Below are positions 14,166-27,100 of a DNA stretch of 64,000 bases, piece after piece. The stretch is from Sarcocystis neurona. Its lineage: Eukaryota; Apicomplexa; Conoidasida; Eucoccidiorida; Sarcocystidae. How positions within the stretch are numbered: position 1 is the first letter of the stretch; every line of letters starts with the position of its first letter. Both the position numbers and the translations under genes were made by a program. The notes beneath the pieces were generated by a model. It was not told the origin of the DNA, made no database searches, and saw nothing but the letters and a program-made list of their open reading frames with translations. The DNA lies in contig KL647319.1 in assembly GCA_000727475.1 (NCBI GenBank), forward strand, positions 356,902 through 420,901. The letters run 5' to 3'.

Positions 14166-14642
14166 ATGTTGTTTACGAAAGTGGAGAGCAGCGCATGCGT
14201 ACAGCCTGAAGGCCATCCAGCACCGCATGATTTAACCACAGCAACGGGAACACTGCAGAAACGCGCTGAAAGCGTGAGGACCAGCAGGTGCGGCACGCGC
14301 AGGAACGTAAGAGGAGCAGTAGCAGCAGCAGCAGCAAGCAGGGCAACCGCAACCGCGAGAGCAAGAAAAGCGCAGGAGCACGCACTGCTGCGCACAGGGG
14401 CACGAACAGAAAACGTCGGCGTCTCCCGTAGGGCCGCCAGGATCGCCTGCGTAGTCGGAAAACCAACCGGGGGGGGGGAATACGTAGTAACAGGTCGAGT
14501 CTCTTTCAGCAGCCGGCACCACGCGAATACGTGCAGCATGTTAGGTGGGTATCACGAGCAGCAGCAGGAGTCTCACGCTGACTCTTCCCTGATGATCTCT
14601 GCTACAACCGTAGAGACTGCTTTTGAGCAGCTGTCCACATGA
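14166..14642 (+). CDS. weak candidate coding exon, Ala/Arg-rich
   Basis: An open frame of 158 codons at the left edge of the CAG-rich segment. It contains a short poly-Ala run near residue 55 (VAAAAAS) and then a repeat-free, mixed-composition stretch with motifs such as GKPTGGGEYVVTGRVSF. There is no ATG near its beginning, so if real it is an internal or terminal exon. It matches no family I recognise. The opposite strand is also open but would encode mostly Leu and Cys, which is typical of an antisense shadow of CAG DNA. Support is only the codon pattern and amino-acid mixture. Confidence 0.25.
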   Translation: MLFTKVESSACVQPEGHPAPHDLTTATGTLQKRAESVRTSRCGTRRNVRGAVAAAAASRATATARARKAQEHALLRTGARTENVGVSRRAARIACVVGKPTGGGEYVVTGRVSFSSRHHANTCSMLGGYHEQQQESHADSSLMISATTVETAFEQLST

Positions 14643-15921
14643 GTTATCTCCAAAGGCGAGGACACACACTGTAAGCGGCCGAGCTTCTGCCATGCAACAA
14701 AAGCAGGTCTACAAAGCGACGACGCGTTCTTTCCACCGCTGTTACCCCCGCTGCTGCTACGGTGCTGCTGCCGTCAGAGCGCCACGGTTCCTGCTCTTCG
14801 ACGAATGTGCAAGAGAGATGTACGGTCATAGTACCACATAATCTCGTACATGCGCCTTTTGAGGGGCTGCATTCCTCATCTGTGCACCACACAACTCTCC
14901 GCGTATGTTTTCTTTATGCGCTTCTCTAAACAGACGGGACGACGGAGAAGTATTTACGTGTGTTAGTGCATTTTATTGTGACGCATATGCGGGCCTCCCC
15001 ATGCGTGTGTATCTCGTATGTACACTACCGTATACGTATGCTAAATGCGTTCTACGTGCCCGTGTTTGTGCACGCACTTGTGGGCTGCGCGACTACACTT
15101 GCTGGAATTTTCGATGAAGTGCACCAGTAGGTGTAGGACACGCACAGTTCTTTCTGAGGTGCAGCTGTAGAACGGCTACAGGTGCTGCCGCCAGTCTTGG
15201 TGATTTGAGCGGCTGTTAGCGAGTGCTTCTGCCGGACAGGCAGTCGAAGCAGCTGGTGATGAGGTGGAACAACGACCTGCTACTGCTGCTTACGCGTCGA
15301 TTTCACCTGAGTAGCAACACACATTCCTGAGCCATTACTGCGGATCCACTTGCTACAGGAGAAACGTCGCTGCCAGCTGGAACTACCGGCAGTGATGTTG
15401 ATTTTGCAGGTCGCAAGCCACCTATCTCAAACAGCAGAAACAGCAGTTACAGCACTAGAGTGGGTGGATGGAATGCATGTGTGACACCTGTTGACTGTGC
15501 AGGTTCGCCCCGTGGAATATGAAACTGCACTTGCACGCGTGCTGCTGCGGCTGGAGATGGTACCGCGGCTACAGTCTCCCGGACCTACCTTCAAAAAACG
15601 CTCTTGCAGATGAGACGACAACCGTCGTACTGGCGCAGCGCGTAGTTGGTGCTGCCGCTGCTGGCGCATTTTGTGCTTGTCTTTGCGGCCGCTGCCGCCT
15701 ATGCCTTTGCTGCTGCTGCTGAATGTGCGGTGCTGGGGCAGACGGGCGCTGTAGTGGGTGCCGCTGTTGTGTTCGTTTTCTTCTGGATGTCGGGGCAACG
15801 ATTCTGAGAGTGTGCCATACTGTTGCAGCAACTGCTGCTGTTAATCTTCGGAAGCACAGAGGTGACAAAGAGAGGATGACAACCTGTTGAATGTGATACG
15901 TTAGATGTCTCTCATAGTCAA
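14643..15921. other. stretch without a clear gene
   Basis: Mixed sequence with scattered CTG/GCT triplets around 15520-15840 and CAG triplets around 15430. Both strands hold short open frames, none convincing. It may include 5' flanking or untranslated sequence of the genes to its right. Confidence 0.4.
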
Positions 15922-16524
15922 ATGGAGCTGAGTGCTATTATGTCAAGTAAACAACAGCCCCAGACACTGTGCAGACAGCGTCTCCATACGCAGAAAATTC
16001 CTTTTTTTCGCCGTCTTCAAAGCACGGGCTGGAGCGACAGCAGCAGGAGCCGCATCACCTCTACCTGCAGCAGAACCGGCGGATCTTCCACTGACGGCAC
16101 TTCGCCAGCTGCTGCAACAAGAGCCGTTGCAGTGGTGACTGCAAGAACGGCAGCAGTCGCAGTGTCAGCTGCCGAAAGTGCGGCGTATGCCAAGCGGAGG
16201 GGCTACACGTGCCGTCACAGCACGAGAAGGAGCAGCGGACGGAACTTGCCGCCGCAGCAACAAAACCGACACCAGGAGCTGCACTGGCATCTGCTGCTGG
16301 GGATCGACTGCGGCAGGACGTCTGCAGCCTCTACCTTATTTACGACGAATGTGGCAGTTGCTAATGCAGCAGCACTTACGACGGAGCTAACAGGGACGGC
16401 CTTAGGTGAGGCATCCGAACAACGAGCGAAACTACGAACAGCCGCTGCACACGCGTGCGGGCATCAAGCGCAGCACCTGCAGAGTCCCAGGCATCTTAAC
16501 CAGGAGCAGGGCTATCAGCACTAG
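15922..16524 (+). CDS. hypothetical protein, Ala/Ser/Arg-rich, 200 residues
   Basis: This frame opens with a genuine ATG at 15922 and ends at a stop at 16522-16524. The predicted product is basic and alanine-rich, with segments such as YAKRRGYTCRHSTRRSS and NAAALTTELTGTALGEASEQ. There is no signal peptide, membrane segment or domain that I recognise. CAG-type triplets lie on the plus strand, which in this window usually agrees with the coding strand. It could be a single-exon gene, a 5' exon of the giant gene that starts at about 16942, or a chance frame; splice evidence linking it to either neighbour is lacking. Confidence 0.35.
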   Translation: MELSAIMSSKQQPQTLCRQRLHTQKIPFFRRLQSTGWSDSSRSRITSTCSRTGGSSTDGTSPAAATRAVAVVTARTAAVAVSAAESAAYAKRRGYTCRHSTRRSSGRNLPPQQQNRHQELHWHLLLGIDCGRTSAASTLFTTNVAVANAAALTTELTGTALGEASEQRAKLRTAAAHACGHQAQHLQSPRHLNQEQGYQH

Positions 16525-16941
16525 CAGCTGCGGGGGTGCTCCCGTGGTGGGCTAAGGTAGGTCAGTAAGTAAAGCACCAGCAGCATCCTGACCGCGAGCG
16601 AGCGCGACCGGAAAGCTCGCAGAAGCGACAGGGGAGCAGCAACAACGGCAGCTGTATGAGCTGCAGAAGAAAGGACAGCAGCAGCAGCCCCATACGGATA
16701 TGCAAGAACAAAAAAGAACACACGCTCTCACGCAGCACTGACAACGGTGTGACCAGCGGCAGCAGCAACCGCGCAAACATCGGCAAGCGCAGCTGCAGCA
16801 GCAAAGCGTAAATTTTGATGTCTACGCCCGTCGTGAATACTTTCGTAACCAACGCGGCAGGCCCCGTTCTCCGCCAGCGTCCACTCGCGCTGCAGCTGGT
16901 TGCAGCCGAAGCACCAGGACTCCCTGTCAGTCACTCCATCG
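16525..16941. other. leader region upstream of the giant gene
   Basis: CAG-bearing sequence between the preceding candidate frame and the proposed start of the giant gene. A second ATG at 16818 begins a frame reading MSTPVVNTFVTNAAGP that stays open for about 50 codons and overlaps the main frame. It is an alternative 5' exon or start if a splice site moves it into frame; I could not find one. Confidence 0.3.
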
Positions 16942-18190
16942 ATGTCCCTCACTCCCGCAGATGTTGCTGCCGGCACTGCTGCTGTACCTGATGACCCCAC
17001 TGCTGCTGGTGTCTGTGGTGGTGCAGAGATGTCGGTCGGTTGCCTCTCCGGGGACTGGGCTCCACCAGCAGCAGCCACAGCAGTAGTCGCAGCACCAGCA
17101 GCAAGCGCAGCAGCAGCGAATCCTGCAGTACTAGTCGCAGGCGAGGTGATGACTTTCTCAGTAGAAAAAGCGGGAAATGAGGGAAGGAAGAGGTCGCGGA
17201 CCACTGATGTGTTGAAGCAGCAGCGTCATCAGCAAGAGCGGCGGGACGACGTGCGGGACCCACAGAGGGAAGGTGGGCGGCAGCATTTCCAGCAGCAGGA
17301 CCACCAGCTGCACCAGCAAGCAGCAGAGGAGCAGCAGCACCATTACCAGGAGATGCAGCTCCATCGCCAACAAGAGGCGCTGCAGGAGGACTACGAACAG
17401 CAGCATTTGCAGGGGTGGAACCACTTCGGGGAGTCGCAGTTTGCGCGGTTCCACGCAAGTCCGATGCTGGACTGGGAGCACGAGTTTTCGTATCTGCCGG
17501 AGCACCCACTAGAGAAAGACCGCTTAGTACGCGCAGAGCTGCAGCAGCAACAAATAGAAGAGGAGCCAACGCAGCAGCAGCTGTGGAGGTCAGAAGCTGC
17601 TGGCCACTGCGCCTCTTCTACGCGCGTCCAGCAGCATGAAGCGGAGCAGCTGCAGCACCAGCAGCAGTCCGTGCCACAACAGCATCGGAACCTGGTCCAG
17701 CAGCATCTAGCGCCTTTGCAGATGGGACGGGAACAGCCACTTGAAGGACGGCACTACCTGCAGCCGCGGCAGAACGCTGTGCTCGAGTCAGCGGCGCCGC
17801 AGCAGCCGCAGGTGTTCCTCCGTCATAGTGAAGAACCGCAGGGACGGCAGCAGGAGGTGCAGCAGCATCAGCCTGTGCAGCGTCACCAGCAGCAGGGATC
17901 TAAATCATCGACGACGCAAGAGCACCAACTGATACGAGAAGAGCTCACGACACACCCAGCACGCACATCGGAACTTCTGCCTTCTCCGCCTCCGGGAGAG
18001 AAAACATTTCTGCATGAACCGGATGTACCGTCCTCCATTGCGTGGACTTGCTTTCCTGAAGCAGCAGCAGCTCGCGCCGACGACGCACCGTTTCCATACG
18101 CGTGCGGAGGAGGAGCAGCCGCCGGCTACGCAAAGTCAGCAAAGTCTGGTGAGGCACCGCCAGGAGCGGTGGAATTATGCGCAGCAGCAG
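16942..18190 (+). CDS. exon 1 of the giant gene (proposed start)
   Basis: The first in-frame ATG of a 442-codon frame lies at 16942 and begins MSLTPADVAAGTAAVP. The exon encodes an Ala-rich N-terminus, a short basic patch (EGRKRSRTTDVLKQQ, a possible nuclear-localisation signal), then about 250 residues rich in Gln, His and Glu. Repeat-free islands such as FARFHASPMLDWEHEFSYLP suggest real coding selection. It ends at a good donor, CAGCAG|GTAGGA, in phase 1; the next proposed acceptor at 18934/18935 restores the frame. The open frame stops at 18228 if unspliced, so a single-exon Gln-rich protein is the alternative. Confidence 0.55.
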
Positions 18191-21100
18191 GTAGGAGGAC
18201 TCGCCCATCAGTGAATGTGTGGGTGTAGTGAGCTGCACCCCTGTGTAACGCGCCGTACAGTGGGTGCACGTCTCAGCCGAAGACTGTGTAGAGGATAGCC
18301 GCGCAGCGTATTTTTTTGCTGCTGCAACTCTTGCTGCGTTTTGACTGGTGTAGTAGCTGTTGCTGTCACCTTAGCGCTATTCTTTGTGGACCAACATACG
18401 TGCAGGTACTGTCATTTTGCTGCTGCAGAGTATGAAACTGGAGTGTCGTAACAGCTGTTGGTGATTCTGCTTCCGTATTGTAGCCGTTGTCCTCTGTAGT
18501 TGGGCTCTTGCTTCCGTTTGTCGTAGCACGCCGAGAGGTGTGCGTGGTGCTGCTACTGCTGCTTTAACACTACGGAGGGAGGATGGGGTGCTCTCGCTGC
18601 TGCTGCTGCGTCTTCTGTGTCTGTGTCCGTCTCTGTCGCTGCTGTTGCCCACTTCTTCATCAACGTGGGTAGAACGTGCAGAAACCCGCCGTTTTGGGGT
18701 CTCCAAGAGAGCCGCGCGACTGAATTCTGCGTCGTTCACTGTTCTAGTGCGAGTTGCGGTGTCCTCCAGCTGCTTTTGTAACTGCTGGAGTTGTCACAAG
18801 CTTGATCTGCGCTGCCGCTGCGGCATTATACAGCTTCGTCCAGCTGTTACGGCTGGAACAGCGCAGAACTTTACTTTTGGTAGCGGCTGCTGCTGTGCTG
18901 CGACTGGCCCACACTGTTGTCTCAGATGCTGCAGACCCACTAGAAGTTCAGCTAGTGCAGTGGCAGCAGTACGCAGACGCTGCCGTCGAAGACACCAGCT
19001 ACTCTTTTGGACTACACGACTGCCAACAGCGACAGCAGGAGCACCGACGGCAGGAGGAGCCCGTACAGCAACACACGCAACAACACCAGCAGCAACAACA
19101 GCAACAGCACTGCGTAGGTCTGGGTATTGAAAGAAGCAGGGAAAACACGGTGTCTCAATCTCTGTTGCTATGCGGACGTAGCCCCAGCACGTGTTGCAGC
19201 AGCAGCAGCATCAGGAGCGGCAGCAACGGCAGCAAACATCGAGACAGCGTTTCTGTCCAGGAGACTGCCAACATGCAGTGCTGGAACTTGACGACGGACG
19301 GCTCCAGCGGCAGCAGCAGTAGCGGTGGCATTAATAGCAGGAGGGAAAGCGCGTGCTACATGGGCGACAGCAGCAACAGAGTCTGGGAAGATTGCAGCAA
19401 GGACAGCAGTGACGTAGGAAGCGGAAGAACACTCAAAAGCAGCTGTCCTGGCAGCGGCAGCAGCAGTTCCACCATCGGCAGTCGTCGCTGCGGCGGCAGC
19501 ACTTCGGAGGACGTAGTCGGCGATGACAGGACGTTCGGGGACGGAGTCGGCGGCGACAGCACTTTCGAAGACAGCGTCGGCGGCGGCAGGTTTCTACGAA
19601 GCAGCAGCGGCAGCAGCGACGACAACCACAGCAGCAACAGCAGCGCGAGCATCAGCAGCAGCGGTACCGTCCGCAGCAGCAGAAGAAGCAGCGTGTACTG
19701 CGACGGAGAGCTCGGTGACGTAAACCCAGCGACAGGGTTGGACAACGGTAGAATCGCCAGGGAAATGGCGAGAAACAGAAACAGCTGCAGCAACCACCTG
19801 TACGGCGACAACGTAAACAGCCGCGGCAGCAGCAGCAGGAGTATGTGGTATGCACCGGTGGAGGGGGAAGAGGCAGCGGCGCACACCCTGGTGGATGTAT
19901 GCCCTGCAGACGCTCCAAAAAATTCAAATTTCGACATGGCGTTTTCGGTGAGAAAAGACAGCCCGCCATCTTCCTCTGCTGCAACGGCAGCTGCAGCAGC
20001 AGCTGCAGACACCGGGGTCCGTGGAATCCGCTGCTCGCAGAAACGCAGCATATCTGCTGGTGCGGAATCTTCACATGCTCCAGGAGCTGCTGGTGGCAAA
20101 GATGATCCTGCTGCCGTTGCGCGGTGCAGCACACACTCTGCTGCGAAGGAAAACGACGCGAGGCTGCAGTTCCATATCGCTGTGAGAGCTGCTCTTGAAC
20201 GAAGCACAAGCACGTCTTCGGTCAGGATGCCGTTGCCGCCTGCAGCTCCCCCTCCTGCGGCCGTTGCTGCCTCCCCTGCCGCAGCTCCCTTCGCATTAAT
20301 GCCGGCGCCCGCCGCTGGCGCTGCGCTGCCGGGCTTTGCTGGCCTCTCTCCTGCTGCATCTCCACCCGCTGCTGGCTTCTGTGGTGCTGCATCGCCGGCG
20401 ACTGAAGCTTCTTTTTCGACTGTCGGCTTCGCATCTGTTGCTGGCTTCGCTGCTGCGGGTGCGTCCCCCAGTGTCGATTCCTATGCAGCTGCTACTGCGT
20501 CTGCGCCGGTTGCCGCTGTTCCTGGTGCTGCTGCACCGGTGGTAGCAGCTCCTGGTCAGCATCCTGAGACTGACATACCTGCTGGGCATCCCGCCTCTGC
20601 GACGCCGCCACCTGCAGCCGTTCCCATTTCTGCGGCGGCGGGCGTCCTTTCTCCTGCACCAGCAGCGGCCGCACATTCTGTTGCCACCATCACAACAGTT
20701 CAAGGTGCTTCGCCTACGCCTGTAGGGGACGCCAGGAGAGCTTCACTGACTGCCGCTCCGGCTGCAACAGCGATGGAAGCTGCTCAAATGGATGCAGCAC
20801 CCACGGGGACTGCTGCCGTCTTCTCTGGACTGCCGTCGTCGCCCATCCGTGGGCTATCACCTTACACGTATTCGCCGTCCCATGCGCAGTGGTCGAGTAG
20901 TGACCCCGCTGATGCTACTGCAGCGGCTATTTCTAATCCTGCTCCATCAACTCCATTTGCTGAAAATCACTTCAGTAATGTTGTCCTTCTCCCTGTCGCT
21001 TCACAATTCGGCAATGATGCTGTTTCCTGCGCTGGCAATGATCAACCACATGGAACTGGCGGGTCCGATTTCGATGCTGCGCCAGTTGGTGCCGCATTCT

Positions 21101-24100
21101 GCCGTTCCGCAGCTGGCTGCACTTCTTTTCTTCACACGTCGCATCGCAACTGCGCTGCGTCTACTCCGCCAGGTGTTGGTGCGCCTGGGTTGGCTGCCGG
21201 TTCCCCGTCTTCTGACCGGATCGGCTGTGCTGCGGCCCCTCCTCTTGGCGGTGCTGCGGCTCGGCACCTCGGTGGTGCTGCTGTTCCTCCTCTTCCACCT
21301 CCTTCTCCTGTAACTGCTGCTCTCCCTGCAACCGTCTCGATTCTTCCTGCCCGTGTCTCACAGCAGATGACCTTTCCTCTGAATCCTTCTCGTTGCTGTT
21401 CCGAAAATCATGGCGCGCTAGCAGCAACCTCTCCTGCTGCCAGCGGTGGGGGCTCTGCGGACGCCTCGCTGCATCGCGCTGTCGTAGGGGAGACTACGCG
21501 CTCGTCTGGTGCAGCTTCCGCCGGCTACTCTTCTGCGGCACTTCTCAATTCATCGTTGTCTTCTCCTGCTTCCTCTCTCGGTTCTTCGGGCACTCCAGCC
21601 GGTGCGTCGTCCTCTGCTCTCTTTTATACCGTAGGTAATACTGCGGCCTCTGGTCCTGCTGCCTCCGCTGCGCGCGCTGCTTTTCCTACTGCAGCTGCTG
21701 GGGCTGTCGCGGCCACCGCGTCTGCGTCGTATCCTTCGGCCTACCCCCCGCACGCTGTGTCAGCCGCTACTCCTCTTCCTGCTGCGTGGAACGCTGATGC
21801 TGTTAGGTCTACGTGTACGCAGCCGGGGATGTTCCGTAGCGGCTCTCCATGCGGCAACGCTGCTCGTCCTCAACCGACGCGCCCCGCTGCTACACCAGAG
21901 CACGGCGCAGGAGAGACGCACGCGGAAGCAACAGCAGCAGCAAAGATAGCAGCAGTTGTAGCCGCAGCAGCGGCAACACCAGCAACGAGAGCTGAAGTGG
22001 CAAGCTTCGCGGCAGTAGCTGGAAGCACTCATGCAGTGCCTTTAACAACAGCGGCCCCAGCACACCTCCCGGAGGAGAAAAGCACGTGTACACTGCCTGC
22101 TGCCTCTTTGCCTCCTCCTTCTCCTTGTGAGCGACTCGGAGATGCACCGTGCGAACCACAGGCTGCTGAGATGTCCGCTAGTTATACGCCCGCTGTTGTT
22201 GATTGCGCCTCTTCTGCGCTAAACGTCGCTGCAGGGGGTGTTGCTAGTGCCGCAGTCGCTCCGTCTGCTGCAGCGGCAGCTTCTTCTACTCGTGCAATTA
22301 ATTGCGAAGCCATGGCGGTGGCCTGTTATCCCACCTGCTTGACTACAACTGCAGCAGCCGATCCTTCTTTTCGGTGTCCAACAGGTGGTGCTGCCGCTGC
22401 AGACACTTTTCTACCGGCATCGCATGCCCCTTCTGAGGCTACAGCTGCTATGCCTCCTGCAGCGGGAGCCCCTCCTGCAGCCGCTGCTCCTTCAGCTGCA
22501 GCTGGTTCTACGCAGGCTGGTGCTCCAGCCAGTGTGCCAGCGTCTGCGGGCTGCACTACTTGGGGTGCTGCCTTTTCTATTTCTCGCTCCTATGCTGGTG
22601 CGACTGCCTCAGGTCCCTTCGCGGCTGCTGCGGCTACGGCGACGAAGAGTGGTGCTTGTAGTGGCGTGTCGTTGGTGATGCAGCGACTGCTCGAAGGAGC
22701 GTTGTCCGATATAGATGGAGAGAACGACTCTAATTTCGCTGTGTCAGCAGACGAGGAAGAAGAGGACAGCAGCAGCAGCAGCGACAGGAGTAGCAAAAGC
22801 AGCAGCTGCACTAGCAGCAGGAGCAGCAACCGCACCAGCAGTAGCAGAAGTAGTAATAGTAGGAGCAGCAGCAAGAGCAGCGACAGCAGCAGAAGCACCA
22901 GCAGCAGGAGCAGCTTAAGCAGCAGAATGTTCCGATTACGGTGTAAACAGGATAGCGGCGGCATTTTCCTTTCTCCTTTTCTTTTTTATTCAAGAAGGAG
23001 AAGAGAGCTGCCGCTTGCGAACCGCTCTTCGTCTATATCTTCTTCTTCCTCCCCTGCTTCTCCATTGGCTACTTCAGAAGCATCCTCTCAGACAGATCAG
23101 GGAACTGACAGGGTTGCTGCTCCGGAGCCATGCAGCAGCAGTAGCGCGAGCAGCGCGATGAAGAGGAGCTGCTGCAGCAGAGATAGAGAGATCGATAGCG
23201 CGCGGTCCAACAGCAGCCAAAACTCATCTTTCTACACCCCGAGCAACAAGAGCAGCACCCCACTTGAAAGCACCAAGGTGGACAAGACGATGAGCCGAAG
23301 GAAAGGTTTGAGTAGTGGCACACGCAGTAGCAGGCGTAGTAGGAGGACACATGCCAGTCCCAGCAGTGTCCGGAACAGCAGCAGCAGCAGCCAGAGAAGC
23401 AGCAGCGGCAGGAAGAAGAAGACTAAAAACGAAGACGACAGGCGCAAAGGCAGCAGAAGACGCAGTCGCGAAGACAGGAAAGGCATCAGACGCACTCGCA
23501 GAGAAAAAGCTGCTGCCGACCGTGGCCCCAGACACGTGCCGCCAGCATGGAATCTGCAGCCAGAAAACAGAGCGGTCATAGGTCGGGTGGAGCAGGAGCA
23601 GCAGCAGCGCGTGAACACACGCAGTCGGAAGAGAGCGCGAACATCTCCTGCAGTACTAGCCGACGTCAGTCGGCAGCCTCTCGCCCCGCCGCTGGTGAAG
23701 AGACACAGGCGCGCTACTGAACAGCTGGATTTTTGCTCACACAACGATGAAGGGGCGTATTCAGCGACGCCGACAGCCCCAGCGCCAACTCCAGCGGGTC
23801 AGGCAACAGCAGCAGCCTCAGCAAAGGCAACCACAGCAAAGACAGGGAGAGGAGAAACAGCTGATGCGTCTTGGGTCGCGGTGGGTTCTACTGACTACGG
23901 ACGGGGAGCACGTGGCTGGCCACTGCTGCTGCCAGAAGCTGCGGCTGCTCGTCGTCGAAGGCGGAGCAGCAGCAGGAAGAGGCGCCTGTCAGGTGCTGCA
24001 GGAACAGCACATCACGCGCCGCCACCTTTTCCGCTACAGCACATCACGCATCTGCTGCCGCATCTGCGATTGCAGTCAGCGCCGACCGGCCAGAGAAGAG

Positions 24101-27100
24101 CAGACGCAGTTGCCGCAGCAGCGGGTGACAGCGGTCTAGCAAGGAGAGCAGCAGCTGAAGGAGAAGCAGCAGGAGCAGTGGCAGAAGCGGTACTAGCAGG
24201 AGATGGAAGAACAGCCTCGGCAGCAGAGAGCATTCCTGCTTCAAGAGGCAGCGCACCAGGAGTGGGATCGGTGCCTGTGCAGCAGTCCGCTGAAGACTTG
24301 AAGCCGTCATATAATGCTGGAGCAGCCAGTGGTGGCCGATTCTCTGAGGGGGGACAGAGGAAGACAGTAGCAGGAGTCAGAGAATCAGCTGTTGTCGACA
24401 GAGCAGCTGCAGATGCACGGCAACCGATCTTGAACGGCTTCACTGCCCAGCAGCTGCGAAGGTTGAAATATCAGCTGGATGCGCACGTGCAGCTCTTGAT
24501 GCAAGCGCTTTATCAAGTGAGGAATGAAGTGCGACAGGACCAGCTACCGTTGGAGCCTGTGCCGCAACAGCACCAACCGCCGCAGCAGCACCGACCGCCG
24601 CAGCAGAAGGTGCAGGAGCAGCTGCGGCGACAGCACGAGCAGCACGTCGCGGAGCAGCAACAGCCGCACGACTCGGGATCTGCAGAGGGCCACGTAAGCC
24701 ACCGGCAACGGGCGCAGGAGGTTGCCGCCTTTGACGCAACTGCTAGCGCCCCCGGAAAAGCGGCATCAGCTGTTGGCATTAGTGCAGCACAAGCCAGCGG
24801 ACTCTCTTTAAACATTGGAGCGAGCCACCCGGCAAAGCACCGGTTTCTGCTGCTGCGGCTGCTTCGTCCTGCTGCGAGTGCTGCAGCAGGCGCACGAGTA
24901 ACAGGCAGCAGCCGCGTAACACGGCAAGAGCAGCTCACAGCGTCGCTGCTCGAGTGCTGCAACCAGCTGCTGGCGATACGCCTTCACCAAGTAGGTTTCC
25001 GATTTTCGCTTTCCCGTTTTTGCTGCCGTCCTTTTGCAGAGGCTATACTGCACGCAACGGGGTAACCACAAGCAGCACACGAAGGGCAGCAGCACAGGCC
25101 GAAGCGCAGCAGGTGCTGCAGCGCAGCGTCTTAACAGCAGTCACATAGCAGCAGTAGTGGCACAGCGGCACCACGAGCGGCGTCAGTGTGTCAGCAAGAT
25201 CAGCAGGACAGCAGCAGCGCCGATAAGGCCGACAGCAGCATCTGCTGTAGAGCCGTATCAGCCGACGATGCTGTTGCTAGTGCTACTAGTGCTGCTGCTG
25301 GTGATACTCGTGCTGCTGCTGTTGCTGCTGCCTCATTGTGCTGCTGCTCTGCACTGCGACTGGTCTTGCTGGTATCCTGAGAGAGCTGGTCCTGGAAGCG
25401 CTGCGCTGGTGTCGCTTTGCTGCTCATGCTGCAGGTCAACGTGCTGCGGGTGGCCAACGCATTAGACCCTCTGCCGCAGTGCGGACGGCTCACGCTGCAG
25501 TGGCAAAGAGCGACCGCACCAGGAGAAATCGCGGGTGGCCCCGACAGCAGCGACGGCGTTGAGAACGGCAGCACTAGCGTGCACAGCGGCAGCAGCTCCT
25601 GCTCGAGCAGCGGTCGCAGCAACGCCTTTTCAGGGGGACTGTCGTCCTGCGGCGGCAGCAGCCCGGAGGAAGACAAGAGCGTCAACGAGAGCCACAGAGT
25701 TGGCGCGACGGGCAGCGGCTCTAGCAGCACAAGCAGCCGCTCCAGCAGCAGCACTGGCGGCGGTTCCTTTGGCAACAACAGCAGTAGCTCCCTTAACAGC
25801 AATTACAACGACACGTCCAGCAGCAGCGCCAGCGCCCCGAGAGTCGAAATTGCCGGCATCACAGACCTAGTGCCGCACGCAGGGTTGGTGAGACGAACAG
25901 CAGGGATTGATCCGGGCGAAAGGCCTCGTTGCTGCCTGGTGGATATACCGCTGCTGCGGAAGCTGAAGCAGTTTCTTCTCATTATTGAGTAAGTGTGCGG
26001 CCACCTCAGAGACATGTATCTGCACTTATATATGTAGAAGGAATCATACATAGATATACCAGTGTATACCCACGTTTGCATCCGACGTGTGCGCACGGCG
26101 GTACACACGTGAATCTGCGTCTGACACTGCAGCATATGTAAGGGAGGCACTTGGGTGTTTGGTCGCGCCGTCTTATACGAAATTCGCACTTGCGAAGGAC
26201 CTGCAGGAGCTTTCTGCGTCCTGTTAGAAAGTTTATATATCACTCGTACGCAAACGTGTACACTGGGAGGCAGCAGAGTGTACATCTCACCGAGTCTATA
26301 CCTGTCGTTACGGTTGTCTTTGTGGCACCTCTCGACTCGGGGCGTTTCTGTCTTTCTTTCTGTCCATCAAAGGCGCATACGTGTTTGCATAAAAAGTGCG
26401 TGCGTCTCGGTGTATCTGCTCTCGCTTCCACACAAGCTCTTTGTGTTGGAGTAGCACTTGCTTTCGTCTGTTTGTAGTGCGCGCGTGCACACGCTGCTGT
26501 GATTCAGGGACGTGGACTGGCAATACCCGCGGTCGATGAAGGATTTTCTGCGGCTCCAGTCGCCTTTCGTGGACATGAGGCTGTGGAGCCGTTGCAGCAG
26601 AAGACGCAGGGCGGTTGCGGCTGCGACTGCTGCCGCTACTGTTTCTCTACCAGCGACTCACGCCCCTGCTGCCGGTCTCGCTCTTCCTGTTGCGTTCCCT
26701 GCCGCGGCTGCCGGTGGGGGAGGACAAGGCGCGTCGGCTGCAGTAGCAGAAGCAGACGGAATCCTCACTGCGACACCAAGGAACACGTGAGTTGCTGCTG
26801 TGCCTCCACCGCAAGGACACTTTGGCCCCTGCTGGGTTTCCCCAATGCTGCGTTCGCACCTGGGTGAAAAAAACCGTTTCTGCTGCTGCCTCTCTCTGCA
26901 GGGCGTTGTGTGGAGCTGGATGCCGCTGACCCGGTCTCGCTTTTTGCTAGAAGCTGATATCTGTATACACACACACACACGCACGTACATGTATATATAT
27001 ATATATGCATACACACTCTACACTCCCCCGGTCCATTCCTGGGAAAGTGTGCATGCGCTTTTGCTTGCACGCATATGTGTGTAGTGTCGTCGAGTGCCTC

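Noticed and set aside
19356..20213. A 285-codon minus-strand frame that looks like a Leu-rich membrane protein.
   Set aside because: It is antisense to exon 2 of the giant gene, and its hydrophobicity comes from CTG codons opposite AGC/CAG repeats.
20222..22700. Long plus and minus frames rich in Leu, Cys or Arg overlapping the Ala tract.
   Set aside because: They are shadows: CAG/CTG repeats have no stop codon in any of six frames. The Ala/Pro/Ser frame is the only one continuous with the non-repetitive flanks.
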